Below, in pieces: positions 26,627 to 34,112 of a DNA stretch of 56,836 nt; positions within the stretch are counted from its first letter, which is position 1; the number at the start of each line of letters is the position of its first letter. Source of the stretch: Hymenobacter glacialis (GTDB lineage: Bacteria; Bacteroidota; Bacteroidia; Cytophagales; Hymenobacteraceae); assembly GCF_001816165.1 (NCBI RefSeq), contig NZ_MDZC01000051.1, forward strand, positions 1 to 56,836. Reading direction: 5' to 3'. A program made the translations under genes and the position numbers. The notes beneath the pieces are model-generated. The model did not search any database, was not told where the DNA came from, and saw only the letters and a list, made by a program, of their open reading frames with translations.

Positions 26627-26634
26627 TATCTTTG
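26627..26634 (+). promoter_or_regulatory. -7 box upstream of DUF4290
   Basis: TATCTTTG, an exact consensus match, 37 bases before the DUF4290 ATG. No clear TTG at the -33 distance. Confidence 0.5.
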
Positions 26635-26671
26635 GCCTGGGCCCGTCGCCGACGCCCCTCTATTATACCTT

Positions 26672-27421
26672 ATGACCGACCTGACCACCCTGCCCTTCCA
26701 CCTGCAACTGCTGGTGCGCGAATACGGGCACAGCACCTACCAGCTCATTCTGGGCCTCAAAGACATTGAGGACGTGGCCGAGCGCACCAAGCGGGCCGGG
26801 CAAATAGTGCAACTGATGCTGCGCCTGCAGCCGGCCTTGCGCGAGCTGCCCGAAGTGCAAACCCGCCTCTGGAACCACCTGCACGCCATGGCCGGCGAAG
26901 ACGTGGCCCTGGAGGCGCCGGTGCCGCTGCGCAGCCTCACCGTGCGCACCGAAAAGCCTGCCCGCGTCCCCTACCCGCGCCAAGGCCCGAAGCTGCGCGC
27001 CTACGGCGTGGCCGTGGAAGCTCTTATCGCCAAGGCCGTGACCCTTGAGGACGCCGCCGAGCGCGAACAGGCCACCGTACAGATTGGCCGGACCATGAAG
27101 TTCCTGTACCGCCAGCACAACAAGGAAAATGCCAAGGACGTGACCATTCTGCGGCATCTGGGGGAGCTTTCGGGCGGCCAGCTCAAGCTTGACCCGGCCG
27201 TGGTAGACAGCGATAACCTGTTTGAAATGCCGGCCGGTACGGGTATAGCCAAGGCTTTCATCGTGCCCCAGCCCCAGCAGCGCGAGGGCCGTGACCGGCG
27301 CGAGGGCCGCGACAACCGCGACGGCCGCGACCGCGACAACCGGGGCAATGGCTTCGGTAACAAAAGTGGCAAGAAGCGTAAGAAAGGCCGTAGCCAGGAG
27401 CCCCAGCAGCCCCCTCAGTAA
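26672..27421 (+). CDS. DUF4290 family protein with an Arg/Asp-rich tail
   Basis: 249 residues, family of unknown function restricted to Bacteroidota. The helical conserved part covers about residues 1-185 (MTDLTTLPFHLQLLVREYG, DRTKRAGQIVQLML-like helices, KFLYRQHNKENAKDV). The C-terminal 50 residues are a low-complexity repeat of R, D, E, G and N, ending in a KKRKKGRS basic block, a composition seen in RNA-binding disordered tails. The ATG at 26672 matches the family start; an upstream ATG at 26612 lies before the promoter box. It precedes murA, a recurrent order in Bacteroidota, here with a palindromic repeat in between. Confidence 0.85.
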   Translation: MTDLTTLPFHLQLLVREYGHSTYQLILGLKDIEDVAERTKRAGQIVQLMLRLQPALRELPEVQTRLWNHLHAMAGEDVALEAPVPLRSLTVRTEKPARVPYPRQGPKLRAYGVAVEALIAKAVTLEDAAEREQATVQIGRTMKFLYRQHNKENAKDVTILRHLGELSGGQLKLDPAVVDSDNLFEMPAGTGIAKAFIVPQPQQREGRDRREGRDNRDGRDRDNRGNGFGNKSGKKRKKGRSQEPQQPPQ

Positions 27422-27433
27422 AATCCTCTTTTA

Positions 27434-27529
27434 GAACGTCATGCTGAGCTTGCCGAAGCATCTCTACCGCTACACTAATTTAACTTAGTTGCGCGGTAGA
27501 GATGCTTCGGCAAGCTCAGCATGACGTTC
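27434..27529. repeat. Intergenic palindromic repeat, copy C
   Basis: Perfect arms of 37 bases from GAACGTCATGCTGAGC to CATCTCTACCGC, with a loop of about 22 bases. It lies between DUF4290 and murA, both on the plus strand. Its variable block (TTGCC) is exactly matched by GGCAA on the other arm. Confidence 0.93.
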
Positions 27530-27562
27530 TGCCAATTCAGAATACCGATTACAGATAAACAT

Positions 27563-28870
27563 ATGGCAGCATTTGAAGTACGCGGTGGCAAACCACTGCA
27601 CGGTGAAATCACGCCTCAGGGCGCTAAAAACGAAGCTCTCCAAATTCTGTGCGCGGTATTACTGACGTCGGAGCCGATTACCATTAGCAACATCCCCGAC
27701 ATCCGTGACGTCAACAAGCTCATTGAGCTGTTGCGCGATTTGGGCGTGAAAGTGGGCAAACTGGCCACCGATACCTATATTTTCCAGGCCGAGCACATAA
27801 ACCTCGACTACATGGATACGCCGGAGTTTGTGGCACAGGCGGGCTCTTTGCGGGGTTCGGTCATGATTTTGGGGCCCATGCTGGGCCGTTTCGGCCGCTG
27901 CCAGCTGCCTAAGCCAGGCGGCGATAAAATTGGCCGCCGGCCAATGGACACCCACTTTTTGGGGCTGGAGAAGCTCGGTGGCAAGCTCACCTTGGAAGGC
28001 CTGGATTTCTACCGCATCAAAGTAGAAGGTAAGCTAACGGGCACGCATATGCTGCTCGACGAAGCCTCTGTGACGGGCACGGCCAACATCCTGATGGCCG
28101 CCGTGCTGGCCGAAGGTACCACCACCATCTACAACGCTGCCTGCGAGCCATACCTGCAGCAGCTGTGCCGCATGCTGGTGCGCATGGGCGCCAATATCCA
28201 GGGCATCGGGTCGAACCTGCTCACTATTGAGGGCGTGCAAAGCCTGGGTGGCACCGAGCACCGCATGCTGCCCGACATGATAGAAATCGGGTCTTTCATT
28301 GGCCTCGCCGCCATGACCGGCTCCGAAATTACCATCAAAGACTGCCAGATTCCCGAGTTGGGGCTCATCCCGGACACCTTCCGCAAGCTGGGCATCCAAA
28401 TTGAATTCCGGGGCGATGACATTCACATTCCGGCCCAGCCGCACTATGAAATTGCCACCTATCTGGACGGCTCCATTCTCACGGTAAGTGACCATACCTG
28501 GCCTGGCTTCACCCCCGACCTGCTTAGCATAGTGCTGGTGGTGGCCTGCCAGGCCAAGGGCACGGTGCTTATTCACCAGAAGATGTTCGAGAGCCGCCTG
28601 TTTTTCGTGGACAAGCTCATCGACATGGGCGCTCAGATTATCCTCTGCGACCCGCACCGCGCCACCGTCATCGGCCTCGACCACACCAAGCGCCTGAACG
28701 GCATCACCATGACCTCGCCCGACATCCGGGCTGGCGTGGCCTTGCTCATTGCCGCCCTATCGGCTGATGGCACCAGCACCATCCTTAACGTGGAGCAGAT
28801 TGACCGCGGCTACCAGTTCATCGACCAGCGTTTGAACGCGCTGGGTGCGGATATTCGGCGTATTCAGTAG
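27563..28870 (+). CDS. murA: UDP-N-acetylglucosamine 1-carboxyvinyltransferase MurA
   Basis: First committed step of peptidoglycan synthesis: transfer of enolpyruvate from PEP to UDP-GlcNAc. 435 residues from ATG 27563 (MAAFEVRGGKPLHGEI). QGAKNEALQIL holds the conserved Lys and Asn. The active-site loop is PKPGGDKIGRRP, where position 121 is Asp in place of the catalytic Cys115 of E. coli numbering. Enzymes with Asp here stay active but are not alkylated by fosfomycin. The EPSP-synthase-like double domain is complete. The longer frame from 27521 would start inside the palindromic repeat and is rejected. Confidence 0.96.
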   Translation: MAAFEVRGGKPLHGEITPQGAKNEALQILCAVLLTSEPITISNIPDIRDVNKLIELLRDLGVKVGKLATDTYIFQAEHINLDYMDTPEFVAQAGSLRGSVMILGPMLGRFGRCQLPKPGGDKIGRRPMDTHFLGLEKLGGKLTLEGLDFYRIKVEGKLTGTHMLLDEASVTGTANILMAAVLAEGTTTIYNAACEPYLQQLCRMLVRMGANIQGIGSNLLTIEGVQSLGGTEHRMLPDMIEIGSFIGLAAMTGSEITIKDCQIPELGLIPDTFRKLGIQIEFRGDDIHIPAQPHYEIATYLDGSILTVSDHTWPGFTPDLLSIVLVVACQAKGTVLIHQKMFESRLFFVDKLIDMGAQIILCDPHRATVIGLDHTKRLNGITMTSPDIRAGVALLIAALSADGTSTILNVEQIDRGYQFIDQRLNALGADIRRIQ

Positions 28871-28908
28871 CATCAGCGCCAATAGCAGCAGCCAAAGGTT
28901 GACACTAC

Positions 28909-28950
28909 AAAAAAAGCCCCCGCTGAATTATCAGCAGGGACTTTTTTTTT
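28909..28950. terminator. Bidirectional terminator between murA and a membrane protein gene
   Basis: A-tract, 11-bp stem with two mismatches (GCCCCCGCTGA and partner), four-base loop and a nine-base T-tract, between convergent genes. Confidence 0.85.
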
Positions 28951-28970
28951 AATAAAGGAATTTCCGTTCG

Positions 28971-29309
28971 CTAATCCACAACTAAGTCAACCACAGCATT
29001 TACGATGGACAATGCAATGCTGAACAGCAGCGCATTGAGCAGGCCGTGCACATCGAAGCTGCTCATCATGAAATCGGCCAGCTTAACGATGATGACGTTG
29101 ATGACCAGCAGGAACAGACCCAGGGTGAGTACCGTGATGGGAAAGCCCAGAATTTTGAGAATAGGTTTCACAACGGCGTTCAGCACACCGAGCACCAGCA
29201 CCAAAATAGCCGCGCCCCCAAAACCAGTCAGCACCACGCCGGGCAGCACCATACTGAGGCCGTATACCAGCACGGCCGTGAGGATGAATTTTATTATAAA
29301 ACCGAGCAT
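28971..29309 (-). CDS. Small membrane protein, phage holin family 4-like (YvlD type)
   Basis: 112 residues with three to four membrane helices: residues about 3-24, 31-50 (GGAAILVLVLGVLNAVVKP) and 58-78 (ITVLTLGLFLLVINVIIV), and a C-terminal helix. The motif NAVVKPILKILGFPITVLTLG is diagnostic of the family once named phage holin 4_2, found in most bacteria outside phages. Function unknown, perhaps envelope stress. No phage genes are near. Confidence 0.85.
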   Translation of the reverse strand: MLGFIIKFILTAVLVYGLSMVLPGVVLTGFGGAAILVLVLGVLNAVVKPILKILGFPITVLTLGLFLLVINVIIVKLADFMMSSFDVHGLLNALLFSIALSIVNAVVDLVVD

Positions 29310-29336
29310 GTGAAAAGAGCTTGAGGTGAAAACAAA

Positions 29337-30434
29337 TTAATCAGCTACCTCCATGCCCTTAGCAGTGAGGCGGCCTTGTGATACGGCCATCCAATTACAA
29401 AGTTGGTAGAGCAGGCGGGCACCCACAATGCCGTTCCAGTCGCTGTCGCCAGGTGCTACTTCGTTGAGGTCACAGCCGATGATGGTGATGCCGGACCGCA
29501 CTATGGAGCGAATCAGGTAGGTGGCTTCTTCAAACTCCAGGCCGCCGGGTACGGGCGTGCCGGTACCGGGGCACAGCTTGGGGTCCAGCCCGTCGATGTC
29601 GAAGCTGATGTACACTTTGGGAGGCAACTGGGCGATGATTTTACCGCACACCTTTTTCCAGGATTTCTTGGCAAATTTTTCGTCGCTCAAAAAGCGCTGG
29701 CTGAACAGCGCCACCCGGCCATTGGAAGTGGCAATGTATTCGGCCTCCTGTTGGCACATGTCGCGGATGCCTACCTGCACCAGCTTCTTCACCTGCGGCA
29801 GCTCCAGGGCATTGTGCATAATGCTGGCATGCGAGTACTTGAAGCCCTCGTAGGCCGGGCGCAGGTCACAATGCGCGTCGAACTGCAATATGGCAAACTC
29901 CTGGTGGCGCTCGGCCAGCGCGTGCAGGTAGCCCAGCGGCGTGCTGTGGTCACCGCCAAGTACCACCACGCCCTTGCCTTCGTCGAGCAGGGCACCGGTT
30001 TTTTCTTTCAGCCATTGCACCATTTTCACCCCTTCGGCCGTGACCCGGGCGGGCACGCTGCTGTGGGTGCTAGTCCCGTCTTCGGGCTGGCCTTCCTCCA
30101 GCCAGGTGATGTAGCCGGCGGCCTGCGGCCGGAGGTTGTTGCTGGCCTGCAGAATGGTTTCGTCTTCCTCTTCCATGGCCAGGCCCAGTTTCCAGGCCTC
30201 GGGGAGGTCTGGGTCGTACAAGTCTACCTGCAGGGAGGCCTCATGGATAGCGGCAGGACCTTGGGCGGTACCGGCGCGGTAGCTCACGGTTACTTCCCAC
30301 GGCACGGGCACCACCACCACCTGGGCCTCCTCGGGCGTGAAGGGCAGGCCAAACAAGCCACCAGCGGCATCGCCGGGCGCATTGGGGTCGAAGGAAGCTA
30401 TTTTTTTGGCTCGCGCGGCCTCGTGTTTAGACAT
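29337..30434 (-). CDS. Agmatinase/arginase family ureohydrolase
   Basis: 365-residue manganese enzyme of the ureohydrolase family. Metal ligands appear in VVLGGDHSTPLGY, LQFDAHCDLRPAYEG and YISFDIDGLDPKLCPGTGTPVPGG. Probably agmatinase (agmatine to putrescine and urea) in polyamine synthesis, as annotated in related Bacteroidota, but no arginine decarboxylase gene is in the window, so arginase or formimidoylglutamase are alternatives. It is longer than E. coli SpeB (306) because of an acidic, TPE-rich N-terminal section and a loop near residues 85-120. It lies downstream of cheC with 154 bases between and no obvious terminator. Confidence 0.85.
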   Translation of the reverse strand: MSKHEAARAKKIASFDPNAPGDAAGGLFGLPFTPEEAQVVVVPVPWEVTVSYRAGTAQGPAAIHEASLQVDLYDPDLPEAWKLGLAMEEEDETILQASNNLRPQAAGYITWLEEGQPEDGTSTHSSVPARVTAEGVKMVQWLKEKTGALLDEGKGVVVLGGDHSTPLGYLHALAERHQEFAILQFDAHCDLRPAYEGFKYSHASIMHNALELPQVKKLVQVGIRDMCQQEAEYIATSNGRVALFSQRFLSDEKFAKKSWKKVCGKIIAQLPPKVYISFDIDGLDPKLCPGTGTPVPGGLEFEEATYLIRSIVRSGITIIGCDLNEVAPGDSDWNGIVGARLLYQLCNWMAVSQGRLTAKGMEVAD

Positions 30435-30588
30435 CGGTGTATGTATTGGGAGTTAGAGTATAAAAACCAAGGCCGCCAAAAGGAATAAATCCACTGGCGG
30501 CGTTGGGCTGACACTAAGGGCACCGGGGAAGCACGCCGGCAAAAATGACGCTCAAACCCAGCTTCCCCATGGAAAATGGTACGAAGGC

Positions 30589-31221
30589 CTAGGCCGACAT
30601 TTGACTTCCCAGAAAGTCGTAGCTGCGGATGATTTCGAGAATCTTCGTGAACGTTTCGCGGTCAAAAAAGAGCATCAGCGGCAGCTCCACCATGTTGTCT
30701 TTGTCGGAAAACTGGGTGATGACCGAGAAAATGAGGGGCTGAAGCTGGTGCTCGGGCATCAGGCTGTTCATTATTTCAGCAATATCACCGTGCGGGGCGG
30801 TAGGCGGCGCACCGTAGATGTTGGCCTTTAGTATGTTAGCCAGCTGGGTGACCAGCGCACCGGTTATGATGTTACTAATCTCCAGTAGCAGCGATTCCTG
30901 CAGCTCGTTCACATCGAGGGTTTCGGTGGTTTGCATGCGCAAACACACGCGGGACAGGCGCTGTATGTGCTGGCCGGAGAAGAACATCAGCGTCGTGCCA
31001 TTGAAATCGCCCCGAATGTCGGATTGAATCGGAACGTGCTTGGCCTGGTACTCACGCACCCGAACCATTATGTCGTCGCTCACGAGCAAGTCAATGTTCG
31101 GCACTTCCAACAAAACCCGTTCCTGGGCAATTACGGCGAACGAATCGGCGGCGCGGGCCAGGCCAATGTTCAAAATCTCGCGAATTATATCACGCTCTAA
31201 GTCGGTCATCGATAAATCCAT
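30589..31221 (-). CDS. cheC: CheC-type CheY-P phosphatase
   Basis: 210 residues. Both active-site signatures of the CheC/CheX/FliY group are seen: IIREILNIGLARAADSF (residues 12-28) and LLEISNIITGALVTQL, each with the Glu-x-x-Asn pair that removes phosphate from CheY. Last gene of the chemosensory operon, 56 bases after cheA. With no CheB or CheR in the operon, CheC is the only visible signal-termination part. Its usual partner CheD is not in the window. ATG 31221 is chosen; Met5 is an alternative. Confidence 0.88.
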   Translation of the reverse strand: MDLSMTDLERDIIREILNIGLARAADSFAVIAQERVLLEVPNIDLLVSDDIMVRVREYQAKHVPIQSDIRGDFNGTTLMFFSGQHIQRLSRVCLRMQTTETLDVNELQESLLLEISNIITGALVTQLANILKANIYGAPPTAPHGDIAEIMNSLMPEHQLQPLIFSVITQFSDKDNMVELPLMLFFDRETFTKILEIIRSYDFLGSQMSA

Positions 31222-31277
31222 AACGTCGATAATAGGGGAAGTGCAGCTGCGAGGACTGGGATGAATGAAAGGAAAAG

Positions 31278-32918
31278 TTAAGGCCGTTTGGCTAGAAACA
31301 AACGGGTGAGCGCGGGCACGTCCAGCACCAAGCAGACTTGGCCGCTACCGAGCAGGGTGACGCCCCCGAACAGGTCGATAGTGTCCAGAGGCTTGCTAAG
31401 GGGCTTTATGACGATGTTCTGCTGACGCATGAACCGGTCAACCACCAAGCCCAGGCGGCGGTTATTGTAATTGACTACCAATACGTGTTGCGTGCCCTCA
31501 ATGTCGCTTTTGTTGGCCGCTGGCAAGGGCTCGACGCCTTCGTCGTATAAAAGCTGGCGCAACGGTACCAGTGGCACGCTTTGCTCGTGTAAATGGGTGA
31601 CCATCACGCCACCCACCACCGAAATCTGTCCGGGGTGCAGGGCCAGCACGGTGTCGGTATGCATGAGCGGAATGGCATAGGGCCGCTCATCTACCTCTAC
31701 GAGCAAAGCGCCCTTAACGGCGATGGAAGTGGGCAGAACCAGTGTAAAAGTGGTGCCCACGCCCATTTCGGAATCTACCCGCAGCTGACCACCCAACGAA
31801 TCCAGGGCAAGCTTAACTACATCGAGCCCCACGCCGCGCCCCGAAATATCGGTCACTTTCTGGGCCATCGAGAAGCCGGGCTCGAACAGGAAAGCCCACA
31901 CGGCTTCTTTATCCAACCCAGCGGCAGTATGGGCCGTGGTCAGGCCGCGCTCCACCGCTTTGCGTCGCACGGCTTCGGTGTCGATGCCGCGGCCGTCGTC
32001 CCGCACCTGGAGCAGCACGTCGTCGCGCTCCGTCATGGCCGAGAGCGTGAGTTTTCCTACAACCGGCTTGCCGGCTTTCAGGCGGTTTTCGGTGGTTTCG
32101 AGGCCGTGGCTGACAGCGTTGCGCACAAGGTGCAGCAGGGCATCGGTGATGATTTGCAGAATGTTGCGGTCAATCTGCACGTCCTGGCCACTCAGGGTCA
32201 GTTCCACTTCCTTGTCTTCGGCACTGGCCACGTCGCGCACCACACGGGGAAATTTATTGAGCAACACGCCCACGCCCACCAGGCGGGCATCCATCACGCT
32301 GTACTGCAGGTCGTCGGAAATGCGGAACAGGTGCTGGGCAGTAGCCAGCAACGCCGGATTGTCGAGCTCCTGGGCCAGGGTCATAATCCGGTCGCGGTCA
32401 ATCACCAGCTCGCCCACAAGGTTGAGCAGGTTATCAAGCTTTTTGACCTGGATGTATACCAGGTCCGAGAGCTCCATTTTGCGGTTGGACTCTTCTTCGG
32501 TTTCACCCGCTTCGGCTTCGTCAAGAACGGGGGCTTCGCCGCGCACCACGCGGTCCAGGTTCTCGAGCAGAGCGGTGGCATCCGGCAAGGGCTGGCTGGC
32601 CCCCACTGCCCGTATCATGCTTCCCAGCGCATCAACGCCAGCAAAGACCACCTTAATCAAGGCGCCACTGAATTCCCGCTCTTTGTCCCGAATGAGTCCG
32701 AAGATGGTTTCCAAGTGGTGGGCTATTTCACCCAAATCGGTGAAGCCCATGGCCCGGGCATTGGCCTTGAGGTTGTGCATGAGCCGGAACAGCTCATTAA
32801 GGGCGGGGCCCGCGTTTGGGTTGCGTTCCAGCTCGCTCAAATGCCGGCTCATGGAGTCGTAGTACTCCAAAGCTTCGGCCATGAAGAGCTCCCGGTATTC
32901 CTGGTCGCGCGTTTTCAT
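31278..32918 (-). CDS. cheA: Chemotaxis histidine kinase CheA (no P2 domain)
   Basis: 546 residues from ATG 32918 (MKTRDQEYRELF). An HPt domain spans about 1-115 with phospho-His48 in LMHNLKANARAMGF. A short acidic linker replaces the P2 CheY-docking domain. The dimerisation helices are at about 150-210 (VYIQVKKLDNLLNLVGELV). The ATPase domain has N-box LVRNAVSHGLE, G1 VRDDGRGID and G2 ISGRGVGLDVV. A CheW-like domain (about 405-546) closes it. CheA without P2 occurs in several non-flagellar systems. The glycine usual after the phospho-His helix (HxLKGNA) is Ala here. Signals come from the soluble receptor through CheW. Confidence 0.95.
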   Translation of the reverse strand: MKTRDQEYRELFMAEALEYYDSMSRHLSELERNPNAGPALNELFRLMHNLKANARAMGFTDLGEIAHHLETIFGLIRDKEREFSGALIKVVFAGVDALGSMIRAVGASQPLPDATALLENLDRVVRGEAPVLDEAEAGETEEESNRKMELSDLVYIQVKKLDNLLNLVGELVIDRDRIMTLAQELDNPALLATAQHLFRISDDLQYSVMDARLVGVGVLLNKFPRVVRDVASAEDKEVELTLSGQDVQIDRNILQIITDALLHLVRNAVSHGLETTENRLKAGKPVVGKLTLSAMTERDDVLLQVRDDGRGIDTEAVRRKAVERGLTTAHTAAGLDKEAVWAFLFEPGFSMAQKVTDISGRGVGLDVVKLALDSLGGQLRVDSEMGVGTTFTLVLPTSIAVKGALLVEVDERPYAIPLMHTDTVLALHPGQISVVGGVMVTHLHEQSVPLVPLRQLLYDEGVEPLPAANKSDIEGTQHVLVVNYNNRRLGLVVDRFMRQQNIVIKPLSKPLDTIDLFGGVTLLGSGQVCLVLDVPALTRLFLAKRP

Positions 32919-33023
32919 TGGCCGGACATCATGACGGTGGCAAGTAAAAAATCTACCGCGCGCGGCCACGAACCACCGTTGCCGGTGGCTTGTAGTCGTG
33001 CATGGGTAGATGGCTGCTGCACC

Positions 33024-33410
33024 TTACGCGGTTTGCTCGCTCGCGCCGTTCTGCAACGCCGCGCCCACAATTTCCAGTACCTTCTCCTCGGAGAAAGGCT
33101 TAACGATGTAAGCGAGAGCACCGTTTTCAATGGCCTCATTCACAATAATTTCCTGTCCTACCGCGCTGCACATTACCACCTTAGCCGAAGGCTGAATCTG
33201 GCGCAGGTTCTTGAGTACGTCCAGACCGGTGTTGTCGGGCAGAATGACGTCGAGGGTAATCAGGTCGGGCTCCGTCGAAGTGGCCATTTCCAGCGCCTGC
33301 GCGCCGTTGGCAGCCTCGCCCACTACTTCGTAGCCGGCATCGGTGAGCATGTTTTTGAGCATCGTGCGCATGTAAAATGAATCGTCGACGATGAGAATGC
33401 GCTTGTTCAT
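33024..33410 (-). CDS. cheY: CheY-type single-domain response regulator
   Basis: 128 residues. The phospho-acceptor is Asp54 in ITLDVILPDNTG; the acid pocket is Asp9-Asp10 in ILIVDDSF; the switch Ser82 is in VVMCSAVG (Thr in many) and Lys104 in YIVKPFSEE. No output domain, so it acts by protein contact. With no flagellar genes visible, the target may be the gliding machinery, secretion or another regulator; this cannot be decided here. Third gene of the operon. Confidence 0.93.
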   Translation of the reverse strand: MNKRILIVDDSFYMRTMLKNMLTDAGYEVVGEAANGAQALEMATSTEPDLITLDVILPDNTGLDVLKNLRQIQPSAKVVMCSAVGQEIIVNEAIENGALAYIVKPFSEEKVLEIVGAALQNGASEQTA

Positions 33411-33485
33411 GGGTATGGAAGACTTGATTGTAATTCGAATAGAGGCGGGCTCTTTGGCTCAGCCCCGGGTTGTACGGGGAAGCGG

Positions 33486-34016
33486 CTACGAAGATGCCAC
33501 TTTGCCCGGCAGCCGCATCACTTCGCTTGGTGTGAGCAGCTTGCGCATGTCGAGTACGATGATAATGCCGCCTTCGGGCAGCTTGGCAATGCCTTCAAGG
33601 TACTTGTCGCGGGTGCTGGAATCCTGCACAAACTCAGGAGCGGCCTCAATCTGGCTCAACGGCATTGTTAAGGGCCGGGGCACTTCGCGCACCATCAGGC
33701 CCAGCGTGTAGTCGGCAGCTTCCACGGCTACCGTGTAGCTGCGCTCGGGCAAGGGCCGGCCCGCCGGACGCAGGTTGAACCGCTCCTCCAAGTCGATGAT
33801 GGCGATTATATCGCCGCGCAGGTTGGCAATGCCTTTAATAAAGGGTGGGGTTTTCGGCATCCGGGCCACATCGGGCGTCACCGTCACTTCCTTCACCTGC
33901 TCAATGCGAATGCCATAGTCCTCGTCGCCCAGCCGAAACACGATGAGCTGAACCAGTTCGGCCGGTTTGGCGCGCTCGGGTTTTGCGGAAGAAAAGGCGG
34001 TGTCAATCTCGGCCAT
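33486..34016 (-). CDS. cheW: Coupling protein CheW
   Basis: 176 residues that link receptor to CheA. The conserved CheW pattern is seen: LIVFRLGDEDYGIRIEQVKEV, PPFIKGIANLRGDIIAIIDLEERF and the closing DMRKLLTPSEVM (short parts shown). An N-terminal extension of about 20 charged residues precedes the SH3-like core. Second gene of the operon, 96 bases after the receptor. Confidence 0.93.
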   Translation of the reverse strand: MAEIDTAFSSAKPERAKPAELVQLIVFRLGDEDYGIRIEQVKEVTVTPDVARMPKTPPFIKGIANLRGDIIAIIDLEERFNLRPAGRPLPERSYTVAVEAADYTLGLMVREVPRPLTMPLSQIEAAPEFVQDSSTRDKYLEGIAKLPEGGIIIVLDMRKLLTPSEVMRLPGKVASS

Positions 34017-34112
34017 GTGGTGGTTGGTTGGTCAGCAATCAGAAACATGTAGCGAACAGCCAGCCGCTGGCAAGAACCAGGCGGTTGGCTGCTCACTACT
34101 TCATTTCCTTAA

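Noticed and set aside
28971..29309. Phage holin, suggesting a prophage
   Set aside because: The family name is historical; the gene stands alone among housekeeping genes with no other phage gene.
31593..33380. A 595-codon open frame on the plus strand opposite cheA and cheY
   Set aside because: It mirrors high-GC codon use of the real genes on the other strand, has no recognisable domain, and runs across two well-supported genes and their gap.
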